A program made the position numbers and the translations under genes. From Fimbriimonadaceae bacterium (GTDB taxonomy: Bacteria; Armatimonadota; Fimbriimonadia; Fimbriimonadales; Fimbriimonadaceae), in NCBI GenBank assembly GCA_020851885.1, contig JADZBW010000162.1:1-8071 (forward strand): a stretch of DNA of 8,071 nucleotides, given 5' to 3'. Below, piece after piece: positions 1 through 7,209 of this stretch; position 1 is the stretch's first letter; every line of letters starts with the position of its first letter. The notes beneath the pieces were generated by a model. It had not been told where the DNA came from, searched no databases, and was given only the letters and a program-made list of their open reading frames with translations.

Positions 1-846
1 GAAATTCACGACAACTCGATTCGAGCTTGGCTGCAGCCAAATTCAAACTACGACCAAATGCAGCTTGCCGAGATCTTCGAGGACCTTGGTGAGATGGCGG
101 AAAGCCTGAAACTTCCCGAAGAGGCGAGGGATTGGCGGGCGCTTCGCAGCAAGCTCGCGCCGTATGTCGTCGACCCCGCCACCCATTCGCTGATGTTCGC
201 CAAGGGTGAGCCCTATCGGGACTCGCATCGCCACTTCTCCCATGTGATGGCGATCTACCCGTTCGGCAAGCTGAACGCGCTCAAAGGAGACGAAGTCGTG
301 GAGCCAAGCATTCGACTGCTCGATCAGGTAGGTACGACTTGGTGGTGCGGATACAGCTTCTCCTGGATGTCCGCGATGTGCGCTCGAAACCACTTCGCCG
401 ACCTCGCCGCGAAGTACCTGGACGAGTATGTGGACGCCTTCATCCTCCGCAATGGTTTCCATGCCAATGGTGATCAGAAGAAGCGTGGCCTGTCCAATTT
501 CACCTACCGCCCGGTGACACTCGAAGGGAATTTCCAGGCGATGGAGGCGGTCCATGAAATGCTGCTGCAGTCATGGGGTGGCACGATCAGGGTTTTCCCT
601 GCGGTCAGGTCGGCCTGGAAAGATGTCTCGTTCGAGAGCCTGCACGCCGAGGGCGGCTTCAAGGTCTGGGCGAATCGTGTTGCCGGTCGGACAACATACC
701 TCAAGGTTCAAGCAACTGTCGGTCAGGATCTCGCCGTGCTGGATCCATTCGATGGCAAAGGTAAATGGACGATCAAGCCGAGGAAAGTGGGAATCGCGCT
801 TCTCTTCAAGCTTCGGCCGGGGGCCCAAGTCATCGGACGGCTTTAG
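1..846 (+). CDS. GH95-like glycoside hydrolase, C-terminal part (5' end outside window)
   Basis: The reading frame is open from base 1 to the TAG at 844-846, so about 281 C-terminal residues are seen of a protein that in GH95 is usually 750-800 residues; the ATG at 58 is internal. GH95 enzymes are inverting exo-glycosidases, classically alpha-1,2-L-fucosidases, with some acting on alpha-L-galactose. The fold is an (alpha/alpha)6 barrel followed by a small beta domain. Motifs seen are HRHFSH (226-243), matching the family's HRHxSHL; a tryptophan-rich TTWWCGYSFSW stretch; LEGNF followed by EMLLQSWGG (520-579), matching DGNFG...EMLLQS; and IRVFPAV...AW followed by AEGGF, the usual lead-in to the C-terminal beta domain. 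In DGNFG the family's Asp is Glu here. The gene ends tail to tail with the acyl-CoA ligase and overlaps it by 4 bp. Family assignment is firm; the sugar specificity cannot be read from this fragment, and the signal peptide would be off-window. Confidence 0.85.
   Translation, partial: EIHDNSIRAWLQPNSNYDQMQLAEIFEDLGEMAESLKLPEEARDWRALRSKLAPYVVDPATHSLMFAKGEPYRDSHRHFSHVMAIYPFGKLNALKGDEVVEPSIRLLDQVGTTWWCGYSFSWMSAMCARNHFADLAAKYLDEYVDAFILRNGFHANGDQKKRGLSNFTYRPVTLEGNFQAMEAVHEMLLQSWGGTIRVFPAVRSAWKDVSFESLHAEGGFKVWANRVAGRTTYLKVQATVGQDLAVLDPFDGKGKWTIKPRKVGIALLFKLRPGAQVIGRL
811..829. other. Imperfect stem-loop near the ends of two convergent genes
   Basis: An 8-bp stem with one C-C mismatch (CTTCGGCC / GGCCCAAG) closes on a GGG loop. 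It lies inside the last codons of the GH95-like gene and, on the minus strand, about 13 nt beyond the stop of the acyl-CoA ligase. It has no T-tract on either strand, so it is not a textbook intrinsic terminator. It might act as an mRNA 3'-end barrier, or may be chance in GC-rich coding sequence. Confidence 0.3.
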
Positions 847-2543
847 CGCAGCCCCGCAATGATGGACGCATAGTTCTCTTTCACGACTTTGCGTTTGACC
901 TTCAGGGTGGGGGTCATTTCGCCCGATTCGATCGTAAATGCCCTGTCGAGGATGGCGTGCTTCTTGATCATCTCGAAGTTGGCCATCGTCTTGTTGATCT
1001 GGTCGATTTCTGACTTGATCAGCGCTTTGAGCTCTGCACTTTCGCTGGGCTTGGGAATCTCCTTAAGGCCGAGTTTGTCTTTGCACGCATCGATGTTGGG
1101 AACGATCAGGGCGACGCAATAGTCCATCCCATCCCCAAGGACCACTGCTTCTTGGATGTAATGCGAGGAGCGCAGCTTGTTCTCGATCGGCTGCGGGGCC
1201 ACGTTCTTCCCGTTACCGAGAACGAGAAGGTCCTTCTTGCGATCGGTGATCTTCAGATAATGACCGTTGTACTCGCCAATGTCGCCGGTGTGGAACCACC
1301 CATCCTGGTCGATCGCCTTTGCGGTCTCTTCAGGCAGATTCCAGTACCCGAGCATCAGGGCGTCTCCTTTAAAGAGGATCTCGCCATCTTCCGCGATCTT
1401 CAGCTCTACTCCGGGGATCACTTCGCCAACCGTCTCATAGCGGTTGCGGTCGGGATGGTTGACGCACACACCCGAATAGGTTTCGGTTAACCCGTAGCCT
1501 TGAAGGATCGGCAGTCCAAAGGCGCCGAAAAACTCGGCGACATGGGCAGGCAGGGCGGCTCCGCCGGCGGCAAAGAATCTCAAATTGCCACCCATTCTCG
1601 CTCTGACCTTCTTTCCCACGACCCGATCGGTCAGCCAGAACAATGGCGCGAACCTGCCATGGAACTTCGCTTTGCCCTGGGCCAGCCCAAGGTGAAACAA
1701 CTTCTGCGCAAAGGGTTTCTGCTTACTCAAACCATCCATGATCTTGTCCATGGTGGATTCCAAGAACCGGGGAACGACCAACATGATCGTCGGCTTGGCG
1801 CTCTCGATGTCCTTGGCCAACGTCATCAGGCTCTTGGAGAAGGCGATCGAGGCCCCAAGCGAGATGGGGAGGAATTGCCCGTCCGTTCGCTCAAAGACGT
1901 GGGACATCGGCAGAAAACAGAGGAATCGGTCCGTCTCATCGACTGGCAGCTGAACAGGAATATGGCTGAAAAGGGTTAAAAAGCCGCGATGGGCGAGCAT
2001 GGCCCCCTTCGGCAGCCCGGTGGTGCCGCTCGTGTAGATGATCGTTGCCACGTCTTCGAGGGTGACGGCATCGATGCGTCTTTCCCATTCCGAAGGATCG
2101 AGTGCCCGCTTTGCCGAGGTCTCTTCGTCAGTAACCGATCCCGATCCCTTTAAGGGCAGGAGCCTGAGTCCGTCCATTCCGTCGAGCTTTCGTTGCTGGG
2201 AGTCGTCTCCGACCAGCGCCACGGTTGCTCCGCAATCGCGAACGATATATTGAGCTTGGTCCGCGGGCAGGGTTGGATAAATGGGAACGACGATCAGCCC
2301 TAAAGTCTGGCAGGCCCAGTCGGCAAGGGCCCACTCGATACAATTGTCGCTTAGAATGACCAGCCGATCTCCCTTGCTAAGATCCAATTCGGCGATCTTG
2401 GCGGCTACCCCTTGAACCCGTGTGTATACGTCTCGGTACTTGAGCTCGACCATGCCTGACTTGGCGGGATAGAGCATCGCGACCCGGTCCGCATACCGAC
2501 GGCATGAATCCCGCAGCATTGCGCCAAGTGATTGCAGTTCCAT
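843..2543 (-). CDS. Long-chain fatty-acid-CoA ligase (AMP-forming, FadD15/Faa1-like)
   Basis: This 566-residue adenylate-forming enzyme activates a carboxylate, most likely a long-chain fatty acid, to acyl-AMP and then acyl-CoA, probably at the inner face of the membrane for beta-oxidation or lipid synthesis. The large N-terminal domain holds the P-loop YTSGTTGLPKG (170-180), LPMSHVFERT (211-220), the FFAAGGAALP segment (323-332) and GYGLTE (349-354). The hinge follows as GWFHTGD (415-421) and TDRKKD (433-438), then GKNVAPQPIE (445-454), typical of the FadD15/Faa1 subgroup, and the C-terminal lysine-bearing MTPTLKVKRK (543-552). All landmark motifs are intact and length is normal for the shorter bacterial forms. 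The ATG at 2543 is preferred: it precedes conserved N-terminal sequence, has no Shine-Dalgarno, and sits 12 nt after a TACAAT box. It is last of four minus-strand genes, 58 bp after the helicase. Exact chain-length preference is not predictable. Confidence 0.93.
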   Translation of the reverse strand: MELQSLGAMLRDSCRRYADRVAMLYPAKSGMVELKYRDVYTRVQGVAAKIAELDLSKGDRLVILSDNCIEWALADWACQTLGLIVVPIYPTLPADQAQYIVRDCGATVALVGDDSQQRKLDGMDGLRLLPLKGSGSVTDEETSAKRALDPSEWERRIDAVTLEDVATIIYTSGTTGLPKGAMLAHRGFLTLFSHIPVQLPVDETDRFLCFLPMSHVFERTDGQFLPISLGASIAFSKSLMTLAKDIESAKPTIMLVVPRFLESTMDKIMDGLSKQKPFAQKLFHLGLAQGKAKFHGRFAPLFWLTDRVVGKKVRARMGGNLRFFAAGGAALPAHVAEFFGAFGLPILQGYGLTETYSGVCVNHPDRNRYETVGEVIPGVELKIAEDGEILFKGDALMLGYWNLPEETAKAIDQDGWFHTGDIGEYNGHYLKITDRKKDLLVLGNGKNVAPQPIENKLRSSHYIQEAVVLGDGMDYCVALIVPNIDACKDKLGLKEIPKPSESAELKALIKSEIDQINKTMANFEMIKKHAILDRAFTIESGEMTPTLKVKRKVVKENYASIIAGLR

Positions 2544-2555
2544 GGATTGCTGATG

Positions 2556-2561
2556 ATTGTA
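2556..2561 (-). promoter_or_regulatory. Candidate -10 box for the acyl-CoA ligase, near-leaderless
   Basis: On the minus strand, TACAAT (5 of 6 to TATAAT) ends 12 nt before the ATG at 2543. Normal spacing would place transcription start about 6 nt before the ATG, leaving no room for a Shine-Dalgarno, and none is visible. No good -35 hexamer is seen 16-18 bp upstream, so confidence is limited. It would let this gene be expressed independently of the upstream operon. Confidence 0.4.
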
Positions 2562-2601
2562 GTGCGAACAGGTGGTCAGCGGGGGGTTGGTCCGAGAAAA
2601 C

Positions 2602-4872
2602 TCAATCCTGATCGAGAATTTTCCTCATGATGGCGAGCGTGCCGCGCTTGTCGAGGGCGTCGTTGTTAATCTCGCAACGGCTACTCAGGAGGCAGGCGGG
2701 GCAGCCGTCTTCGCAGGAGCATGAGGCGATCAATTGTCGAGCGCTTTGTAGCCAGCCGGAGGAAGCGTCAAAGAGCTTCTCGCATAGGCCGACCCCGCCC
2801 GGCGTCTGGTCATAGACGAAGACGGCGGGAGACATCGAATCGAGGTTGAATGCGTACCACGCGCTTCCGAGATCCCCTCGATCGCACCCCGCAAGCAGCG
2901 GTGCCAAGGTCATTAGGGCATGCTCAACGCCATGAACTCCGCCAAGGTGCTTTTCCGGCTCTACATCGATGGGGGCGTTTGGAAGCTCCAGCATCGTGGC
3001 CAAGGTCTCGAAAGTCTCGGGAGGGAGGTCCAGGTCCTCGATACCGATGGTCAAGTCTCCATCCAGGGCCCTTCGTCGAAAGCCGATGACCGCCGTGGTC
3101 ACCTTGACCCCGCGCAAGGACATCGGGCCATTCGCCTTGATGGTCACCTGGGGCTCCAGTATGGACTGCACAATCGGTTGAGTGTAGTAATCCGCATCGA
3201 GTGGCTCAAGGTGGGCAACGCCTGTCTCAAGGTCGAGTTCAATGCTCACGTAGGTCGCTCCACGGTGCAAGTAGATGGCCCCTCGGTGAGCGTTCTGCAT
3301 CGCCCGCCAACGCTCCATACTTCCCAACTCGACGCCATCGTGAAGCAAAACCACTTGCTCGCCTCGCGAACCCCGAATGTCGACCTTCGATGCCGGAGCC
3401 TCATGAGACGGGTAAAAGAACATGCCGTTTCGGAACGCCAATTCGCCCGAGCGATCCATGGACTCGGCCAGTTCGAGCGCCTTGGGGCCGAATCGCTCGA
3501 TCTCGGAAGGCATCAGGGGTCGCTCATGGGCGGCGCAGAGTAACTGGGGCGTCAGGATCTGGGCGTTCTCGGGGTTGATCGTCACGTTCTCATTGCGACC
3601 GTCCATCAGAATCTCCGGTTGGCGAAGGAGGTATTGCTCGAGAGCGTCGTTTTGGGCGACGAGGATGGCGAGACCCTCGTGAGTGCCCCGACCCGCTCGT
3701 CCTGCCTGTTGATAGAAGCTGGCGATGGACCCGGGATACCCGTTCATCACCACCGCATCCAGCGATCCAATATCCACGCCGAGTTCCATCGCGTTGGTCG
3801 CACTAAGCCCAAGGAGATCCCCCTTGAAGACTGCCTGCTCGATCTGCCGGCGTTCCTTGACGGTGTATCCGGCGCGGTAGCTTTCGACCTTGGAGAGGTC
3901 GACTGTTCCACCTTCCTTCAATTGCGCCCGGGCGTATTTGAGAACAAGCTCCGCCGAGATTCTCGCTCTGCTGAATACCAGCGTTCGCTGACCCGATTCG
4001 GTAAGCATGGTCAGGATCTGCGCGCTCGTCTTATTGGTGCTGAGTCGCTGTCCGCCACCGAGGTCAGGTGGATTCCAAAAAACAAAGGTCCGTCGACCTC
4101 GTGGCGCACCGTCCAGATCGATCAGCTTGGGGGTCCTGCCCGTCAGTTTCTGGAAAAGCTCGGTGGGGTTGCCGATCGTCGCGCTGCAAGCGATGATTTG
4201 GGGTCGGCAGCGGTGCCACTCGCAGAGCCTCAATAGTCGTCTAAGCACTGCCGCCACGTTGGAGCCGAATACCCCTCGATAGGTGTGCATTTCATCGATC
4301 ACGATCAACCTGAGCGACTTCAAGAACCGAGTCCAAAGTTCATGCGATGGCAGAATTCCAACGTGCAGCATGTCGGGGTTGGTTAGCACGATGTGGGCTA
4401 GTTTCCGAAGGGACGCTCGCTGCGACTTTGGAGTGTCTCCGTCGTAGGTTCCGGCTCGGATCGACGCGGGAAGCATCTTCTCCAGTCTTCCCATCTGGTC
4501 CTGAGCCAACGCTTTGGTCGGGAAGAGGTAGAGCATCCGAGACGCGGGCTCGGTGAGCGACCATTGGATTGCGGGCAGGTTATAGCAAAGGGTTTTGCCG
4601 CTGTTCGTACCGGTGACGACCACCAAATCCTTGCCTCCCATCGCTTCCTCATAGGCGAGGGCTTGGTGGGTGTACAGGGAATCGAGCCCAAGCTCCTTCA
4701 GGCTCGCCGATAGCTGAGCATGCATGGGTGCCTGCGTGGCCCCAAAACTTGCTTCCACGGAGGGATGGGTCTCGACGTGGACGATCTGGTCCCGGTAGGA
4801 CTCGGCGAATGCCACGGCAACGTTCAGGCTACTCTTCGTCCTCGTCGGTTTCGATAAGGTCGTCTTCCTCAC
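2602..4872 (-). CDS. DEAD/DEAH-box helicase with C-terminal cysteine cluster (MrfA/YprA family, DUF1998)
   Basis: A 756-residue superfamily 2 helicase. Landmarks in order: a Q-motif region with LYTHQ (66-70), Walker A GTNSGKT (88-94), Ia LFPTKALAQDQ (116-126), Ib-like TNPDML (164-169), DEMH box (193-196), SAT (230-232), LVFSRAR (298-304), motif V ATNAMELGVDIG (358-369) and motif VI QQAGRAGR (388-395). The C-terminal DUF1998-type part carries YDQTPGGVGLCEKL (687-700) and a probable metal site C718, C720, C724, C727 (CxC-x3-CxxC), with C733 nearby. This order and length match Bacillus subtilis MrfA/YprA (about 750 aa), an ATP-dependent 3'-5' helicase that helps excise mitomycin C damage; a similar repair role here is inference. 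Two starts are possible: GTG at 4872, overlapping tatC by 44 nt, or GTG at 4815, 13 nt after the tatC stop, just before the conserved FAESYRDQIVHVE segment. Neither has a clear Shine-Dalgarno, so translational coupling to tatC is likely. Confidence 0.92.
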   Translation of the reverse strand: MRKTTLSKPTRTKSSLNVAVAFAESYRDQIVHVETHPSVEASFGATQAPMHAQLSASLKELGLDSLYTHQALAYEEAMGGKDLVVVTGTNSGKTLCYNLPAIQWSLTEPASRMLYLFPTKALAQDQMGRLEKMLPASIRAGTYDGDTPKSQRASLRKLAHIVLTNPDMLHVGILPSHELWTRFLKSLRLIVIDEMHTYRGVFGSNVAAVLRRLLRLCEWHRCRPQIIACSATIGNPTELFQKLTGRTPKLIDLDGAPRGRRTFVFWNPPDLGGGQRLSTNKTSAQILTMLTESGQRTLVFSRARISAELVLKYARAQLKEGGTVDLSKVESYRAGYTVKERRQIEQAVFKGDLLGLSATNAMELGVDIGSLDAVVMNGYPGSIASFYQQAGRAGRGTHEGLAILVAQNDALEQYLLRQPEILMDGRNENVTINPENAQILTPQLLCAAHERPLMPSEIERFGPKALELAESMDRSGELAFRNGMFFYPSHEAPASKVDIRGSRGEQVVLLHDGVELGSMERWRAMQNAHRGAIYLHRGATYVSIELDLETGVAHLEPLDADYYTQPIVQSILEPQVTIKANGPMSLRGVKVTTAVIGFRRRALDGDLTIGIEDLDLPPETFETLATMLELPNAPIDVEPEKHLGGVHGVEHALMTLAPLLAGCDRGDLGSAWYAFNLDSMSPAVFVYDQTPGGVGLCEKLFDASSGWLQSARQLIASCSCEDGCPACLLSSRCEINNDALDKRGTLAIMRKILDQD

Positions 4873-5689
4873 GGTAGTCGGGATTCTCGATCACCCGCAC
4901 TTTCTTGCGCTGGACGATCTTCACCGCCCACACGCTGATCATGAACAGGATCGAGAGCGGAATCGCCATCATCAACATCGTCAGCGGATCATTGCTGGGG
5001 GTGAGGATCGCGGAAAGGATGAATACGAAGACCGTACCGTGCCGCCAGTATTTGGCGAGGGTCTGAGCGCTCAGCAAGCCGATCGCCCCCAACCCATACA
5101 CGATCACCGGCAATTGGAAGCCAAGTCCAAAAGCCAGCAACAGCTTGACCAGGAACAACACCATCGAGCCGGGCTCTTGAAAGAGACTGGCTCCAGGGAA
5201 TTCGGCAAGGTAGGAAACGAACCAACTGATCGCCGCCGGCAGGCAGAACCAGCAAAATACGGTGCCCATGAAGAAAAGGGCAATGGAGAATGGAGCAATT
5301 CGCTTAAGCGGGCGCTTTTCCTTCTCGCGCAAGCCGGGGGCAATGAATCCCCACAACTGCGTCATGACGATTGGCATCGCCAAAACAAGCCCGATGATGA
5401 AGGACATCTTCATCTTGAAGATGAACATCTGGGTGAAGTGCGAGAAGACTTCTTTGTACTCGGCGCCCTTGGGAAGCGAGTCCTTTAGGCCGGCTTTGAC
5501 GATGTTGTTGAAGAACTCGTAAACGTAGGGTTCGGCGAACCAGCCGATGAGCCACCCGATCGCGATGACCTGTATGGAGCGAACCAGCCGCGCTCGCAGT
5601 TCATCGAGGTGCTCGATTAACGTAGCACGAAACTCCTCACGTTCTCCTGAGGAGGTGCGTGATTTGGTGAACTTAGGTTGCGCGCCCAA
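4829..5689 (-). CDS. tatC: Sec-independent protein translocase subunit TatC
   Basis: TatC is the inner-membrane receptor that, with TatB/TatA, recognises twin-arginine signal peptides and exports folded proteins. This 286-residue protein has six hydrophobic segments (roughly 33-53, 86-112, 130-156, 176-199, 213-230, 236-258). The N-terminal HLDELRARL (27-35) carries the signal-peptide-binding Glu (E30), and FIAPGLREKEKR (115-126) carries the second (E124). LTPSNDPLTM lies before the last helix. Two usually acidic intramembrane positions differ: FQLP at 191-194 has Gln where E. coli has Glu170, and LFM at 248-250 has Met where most have LYE/LFE. The C-terminal tail (271-286) is strongly acidic. 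The start is TTG at 5689, supported by GGGAG 7 nt upstream, within the 12-nt gap after the secreted-protein gene; the two genes are very likely co-transcribed. No tatA or tatB is in the window. Confidence 0.96.
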   Translation of the reverse strand: MGAQPKFTKSRTSSGEREEFRATLIEHLDELRARLVRSIQVIAIGWLIGWFAEPYVYEFFNNIVKAGLKDSLPKGAEYKEVFSHFTQMFIFKMKMSFIIGLVLAMPIVMTQLWGFIAPGLREKEKRPLKRIAPFSIALFFMGTVFCWFCLPAAISWFVSYLAEFPGASLFQEPGSMVLFLVKLLLAFGLGFQLPVIVYGLGAIGLLSAQTLAKYWRHGTVFVFILSAILTPSNDPLTMLMMAIPLSILFMISVWAVKIVQRKKVRVIENPDYREEDDLIETDEDEE

Positions 5690-5696
5690 GGCGTCT

Positions 5697-5701
5697 CTCC
5701 C
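5697..5701 (-). promoter_or_regulatory. Ribosome binding site of tatC (fixes a TTG start)
   Basis: GGGAG on the minus strand directly follows the TAA of the upstream gene (5702-5704) and lies 7 nt before the TTG at 5689. Its position is ideal for TTG initiation, and there is no ATG or GTG nearby in frame before the conserved N-terminus. Confidence 0.75.
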
Positions 5702-7132
5702 TTACTGCTCCAAAGTGAAGATCGATTGCTGTCGGATCCTGAGGTATTGGACTTGAGGTGTACCGCCGCCGGTCTGGCCGCCGCGTCCACCGAATCCGCC
5801 GGGGCCGAATCCTCCGACCGGGCCGCCACCCTGGGCTCCAGAGGGACCACCGAAGTTGCCCTTCTGCCGATCCAGACCAGGAGCGCCAACTCCGCCGCCG
5901 CCGCCCGCGGTTCCGACTCCCGGTCGTCCGCCACCGGCTCCGGGAGCAGGTCCTGCGCCGCCGCCCGCCGCGCCGCCCTGGCTCTCCATCTTGCGATCAA
6001 GAGTCATGTCGCGGATCGACTTCACGATCACGCCTTTGTCGAGCGCGAACCAAATGGTCTCGGTCATTTCGACTTTGTCATCGGCGAAGGCACGTCCACG
6101 GGCCTGCAACTGCTTGCCCTCCATGCTCTTCGGTCCCGCGGTGATAATGTTTCGAATCTTCGCGCAGGGATGGCCCATTTCCCACTCGACGCCTACGAAT
6201 TCGCCGCGAGCGAGGAACTTGCTCGTCAACCGAGTCACTTCGCTGATCTTCGAGAGATCGAGCATTCCATTTTGGAAGCGGCCCTGCCAAGAATCGCCAG
6301 GGCGAACGGACTTATCGGGGAGAGTCGGTAGCGGATAGAGCGCATAGAGATTCGTCATCACATCTTCGCCAGTCGAGCCTGTGGTGCCCTCCATGGGGAA
6401 GTACGTGGGAACCGATCCGAACACCTCGCGACCCGGGTTGGTGATCCTCATATAAATCGGGTGCATCTGGTAGTCGTAGTACCGATTCGCTTCGGTGCTC
6501 GATGCCGTCGTGAGGAGCGCGTAGTCTTTACCCTTGGTCGGCAAAGCCTGCAGTCTCATCAAACCGTCGCCGTTTCCGTAGGAATTGTCCACGGCGTAAA
6601 GCAGACGAATTTGCTCGGATTCAAGCGGAAGCTCGGCAGGTCGTCCGCCGGCTCGATTCTGCGTGCCGGTGATCGTGGACACCGCGACGCGCTGTTCGAG
6701 GTTGTAAACCATCTCGGTCTTCGGTGCGAACTTATAGCGAAGCTTGAAACCGTCTGCTGGAATCGCAATGCTGGCTGAATTGGCGACATTGACCGTCACT
6801 GAGGAGCGGTCCACGATTCGCGGGTTGTCGCTGTAGTCGACGTATAGGACGACCTCCAGATTGACCTTGCCGTCCGCGATGTTTCGGCCCTTGGTGTCCA
6901 GCGTATAGTCGTAATACTTGCCGGAAAGGGGCGGAGTGATCGCTTCGATGAACTTGCCGTTCAGAAAAATGCCAATGTATCCGCCAGTTGGGATGCTGTT
7001 CTTCGGAATGAGAACGTGCACCTTTTCGCGGACCTTGGCGCCATCAGCCGGCCGGACGATCGTGAACGGCGCTTGGGCAAGCGCTGCTCCCACGATCGTC
7101 ATAAAGACGAGAGTAACTAAAGGTCGCTTCAT
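5702..7132 (-). CDS. Secreted protein of unknown function with glycine-rich C-terminal insert
   Basis: A 476-residue protein I do not recognise as a named family. The ATG at 7132 is chosen because GGAGGA lies 6 nt upstream and it begins a clear Sec signal peptide: MKRP, a hydrophobic core to residue 17, then ALA-Q cleavage near residue 19. In-frame starts further up (ATG 7180, ATG 7237) would bury this signal. Residues 21-118 look like a small beta-sandwich: FTIVRPADGAKV, then GGYIGIFLNGKF, then a strand ending SVTVNV. Residues 125-380 are rich in alternating hydrophobic residues, with LRYKFAPKTEMVYNLEQ and VRPGDSWQGRF, faintly like DUF6263-type proteins (weak impression only). Residues 386-459 are mostly Gly/Ala/Pro, followed by a final strand-like VQYLRIRQQSIFTLEQ. 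There is no lipobox, no membrane anchor and one Cys (323). It heads the tatC operon but carries no twin-arginine motif, so it should use Sec rather than Tat. Confidence 0.8.
   Translation of the reverse strand: MKRPLVTLVFMTIVGAALAQAPFTIVRPADGAKVREKVHVLIPKNSIPTGGYIGIFLNGKFIEAITPPLSGKYYDYTLDTKGRNIADGKVNLEVVLYVDYSDNPRIVDRSSVTVNVANSASIAIPADGFKLRYKFAPKTEMVYNLEQRVAVSTITGTQNRAGGRPAELPLESEQIRLLYAVDNSYGNGDGLMRLQALPTKGKDYALLTTASSTEANRYYDYQMHPIYMRITNPGREVFGSVPTYFPMEGTTGSTGEDVMTNLYALYPLPTLPDKSVRPGDSWQGRFQNGMLDLSKISEVTRLTSKFLARGEFVGVEWEMGHPCAKIRNIITAGPKSMEGKQLQARGRAFADDKVEMTETIWFALDKGVIVKSIRDMTLDRKMESQGGAAGGGAGPAPGAGGGRPGVGTAGGGGGVGAPGLDRQKGNFGGPSGAQGGGPVGGFGPGGFGGRGGQTGGGTPQVQYLRIRQQSIFTLEQ
5756..5977 (-). 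repeat. Glycine-rich low-complexity tract (codons 386-459 of the secreted protein)
   Basis: About 74 codons rich in GGN, with some GCN and CCN, encode irregular runs such as GGAAGGGAG, AGGGGGVGAPG and GGFGPGGFGGRGG. The DNA is correspondingly C-rich on the plus strand with short CCG/CCGCC repeats. The repeat is irregular, without a fixed period. Such tracts often vary in length between strains by slippage. Confidence 0.85.
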
Positions 7133-7138
7133 CAACAA

Positions 7139-7144
7139 TCCTCC
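7139..7144 (-). promoter_or_regulatory. Ribosome binding site of the secreted-protein gene
   Basis: GGAGGA on the minus strand, 6 nt before the ATG at 7132. This near-perfect Shine-Dalgarno selects the 476-residue start over the longer in-frame alternatives. Confidence 0.85.
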
Positions 7145-7178
7145 GAACGCGCCACGGGGGCGTGCAGATTCCGTAAGC

Positions 7179-7209
7179 ATTATGACGCCGTCTCTTGTGA
7201 AGACGTCAC
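7179..7209 (-). promoter_or_regulatory. Candidate promoter of the minus-strand operon
   Basis: On the minus strand a CATAAT box (7184-7179, 5 of 6 to consensus) follows GTGACG (7209-7204, 4 of 6 to TTGACA) with a long 19-bp spacer. Transcription would start near 7172 and give a leader of about 40 nt containing the GGAGGA site, a sensible arrangement. The -35 match and spacing are weak. Confidence 0.35.

Noticed and set aside
43..555. Minus-strand open frame of 170 codons opposite the GH95-like gene
   Set aside because: The plus strand shows GH95 motifs throughout this stretch, so the antisense frame is a by-product of GC-rich codon bias.
811..829. Intrinsic bidirectional terminator for the two convergent genes
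   Set aside because: The stem has a mismatch and a three-base loop and no T-tract follows on either strand, so it is kept only as a stem-loop.
2920..3543. Plus-strand open frame of 207 codons inside the helicase gene
   Set aside because: It is antisense to conserved DUF1998-region coding sequence and has no family resemblance.
5756..5977. CRISPR-like or tandem-repeat array
   Set aside because: There is no fixed repeat unit or spacer; the repetition comes from glycine codons of an intact reading frame.
5678..6331. Plus-strand open frame of 217 codons opposite the secreted-protein gene
   Set aside because: It is the complement of the glycine-rich tract and neighbouring codons, giving Ala/Arg/Ser-rich low complexity; the minus-strand gene has a signal peptide and a strong ribosome site.
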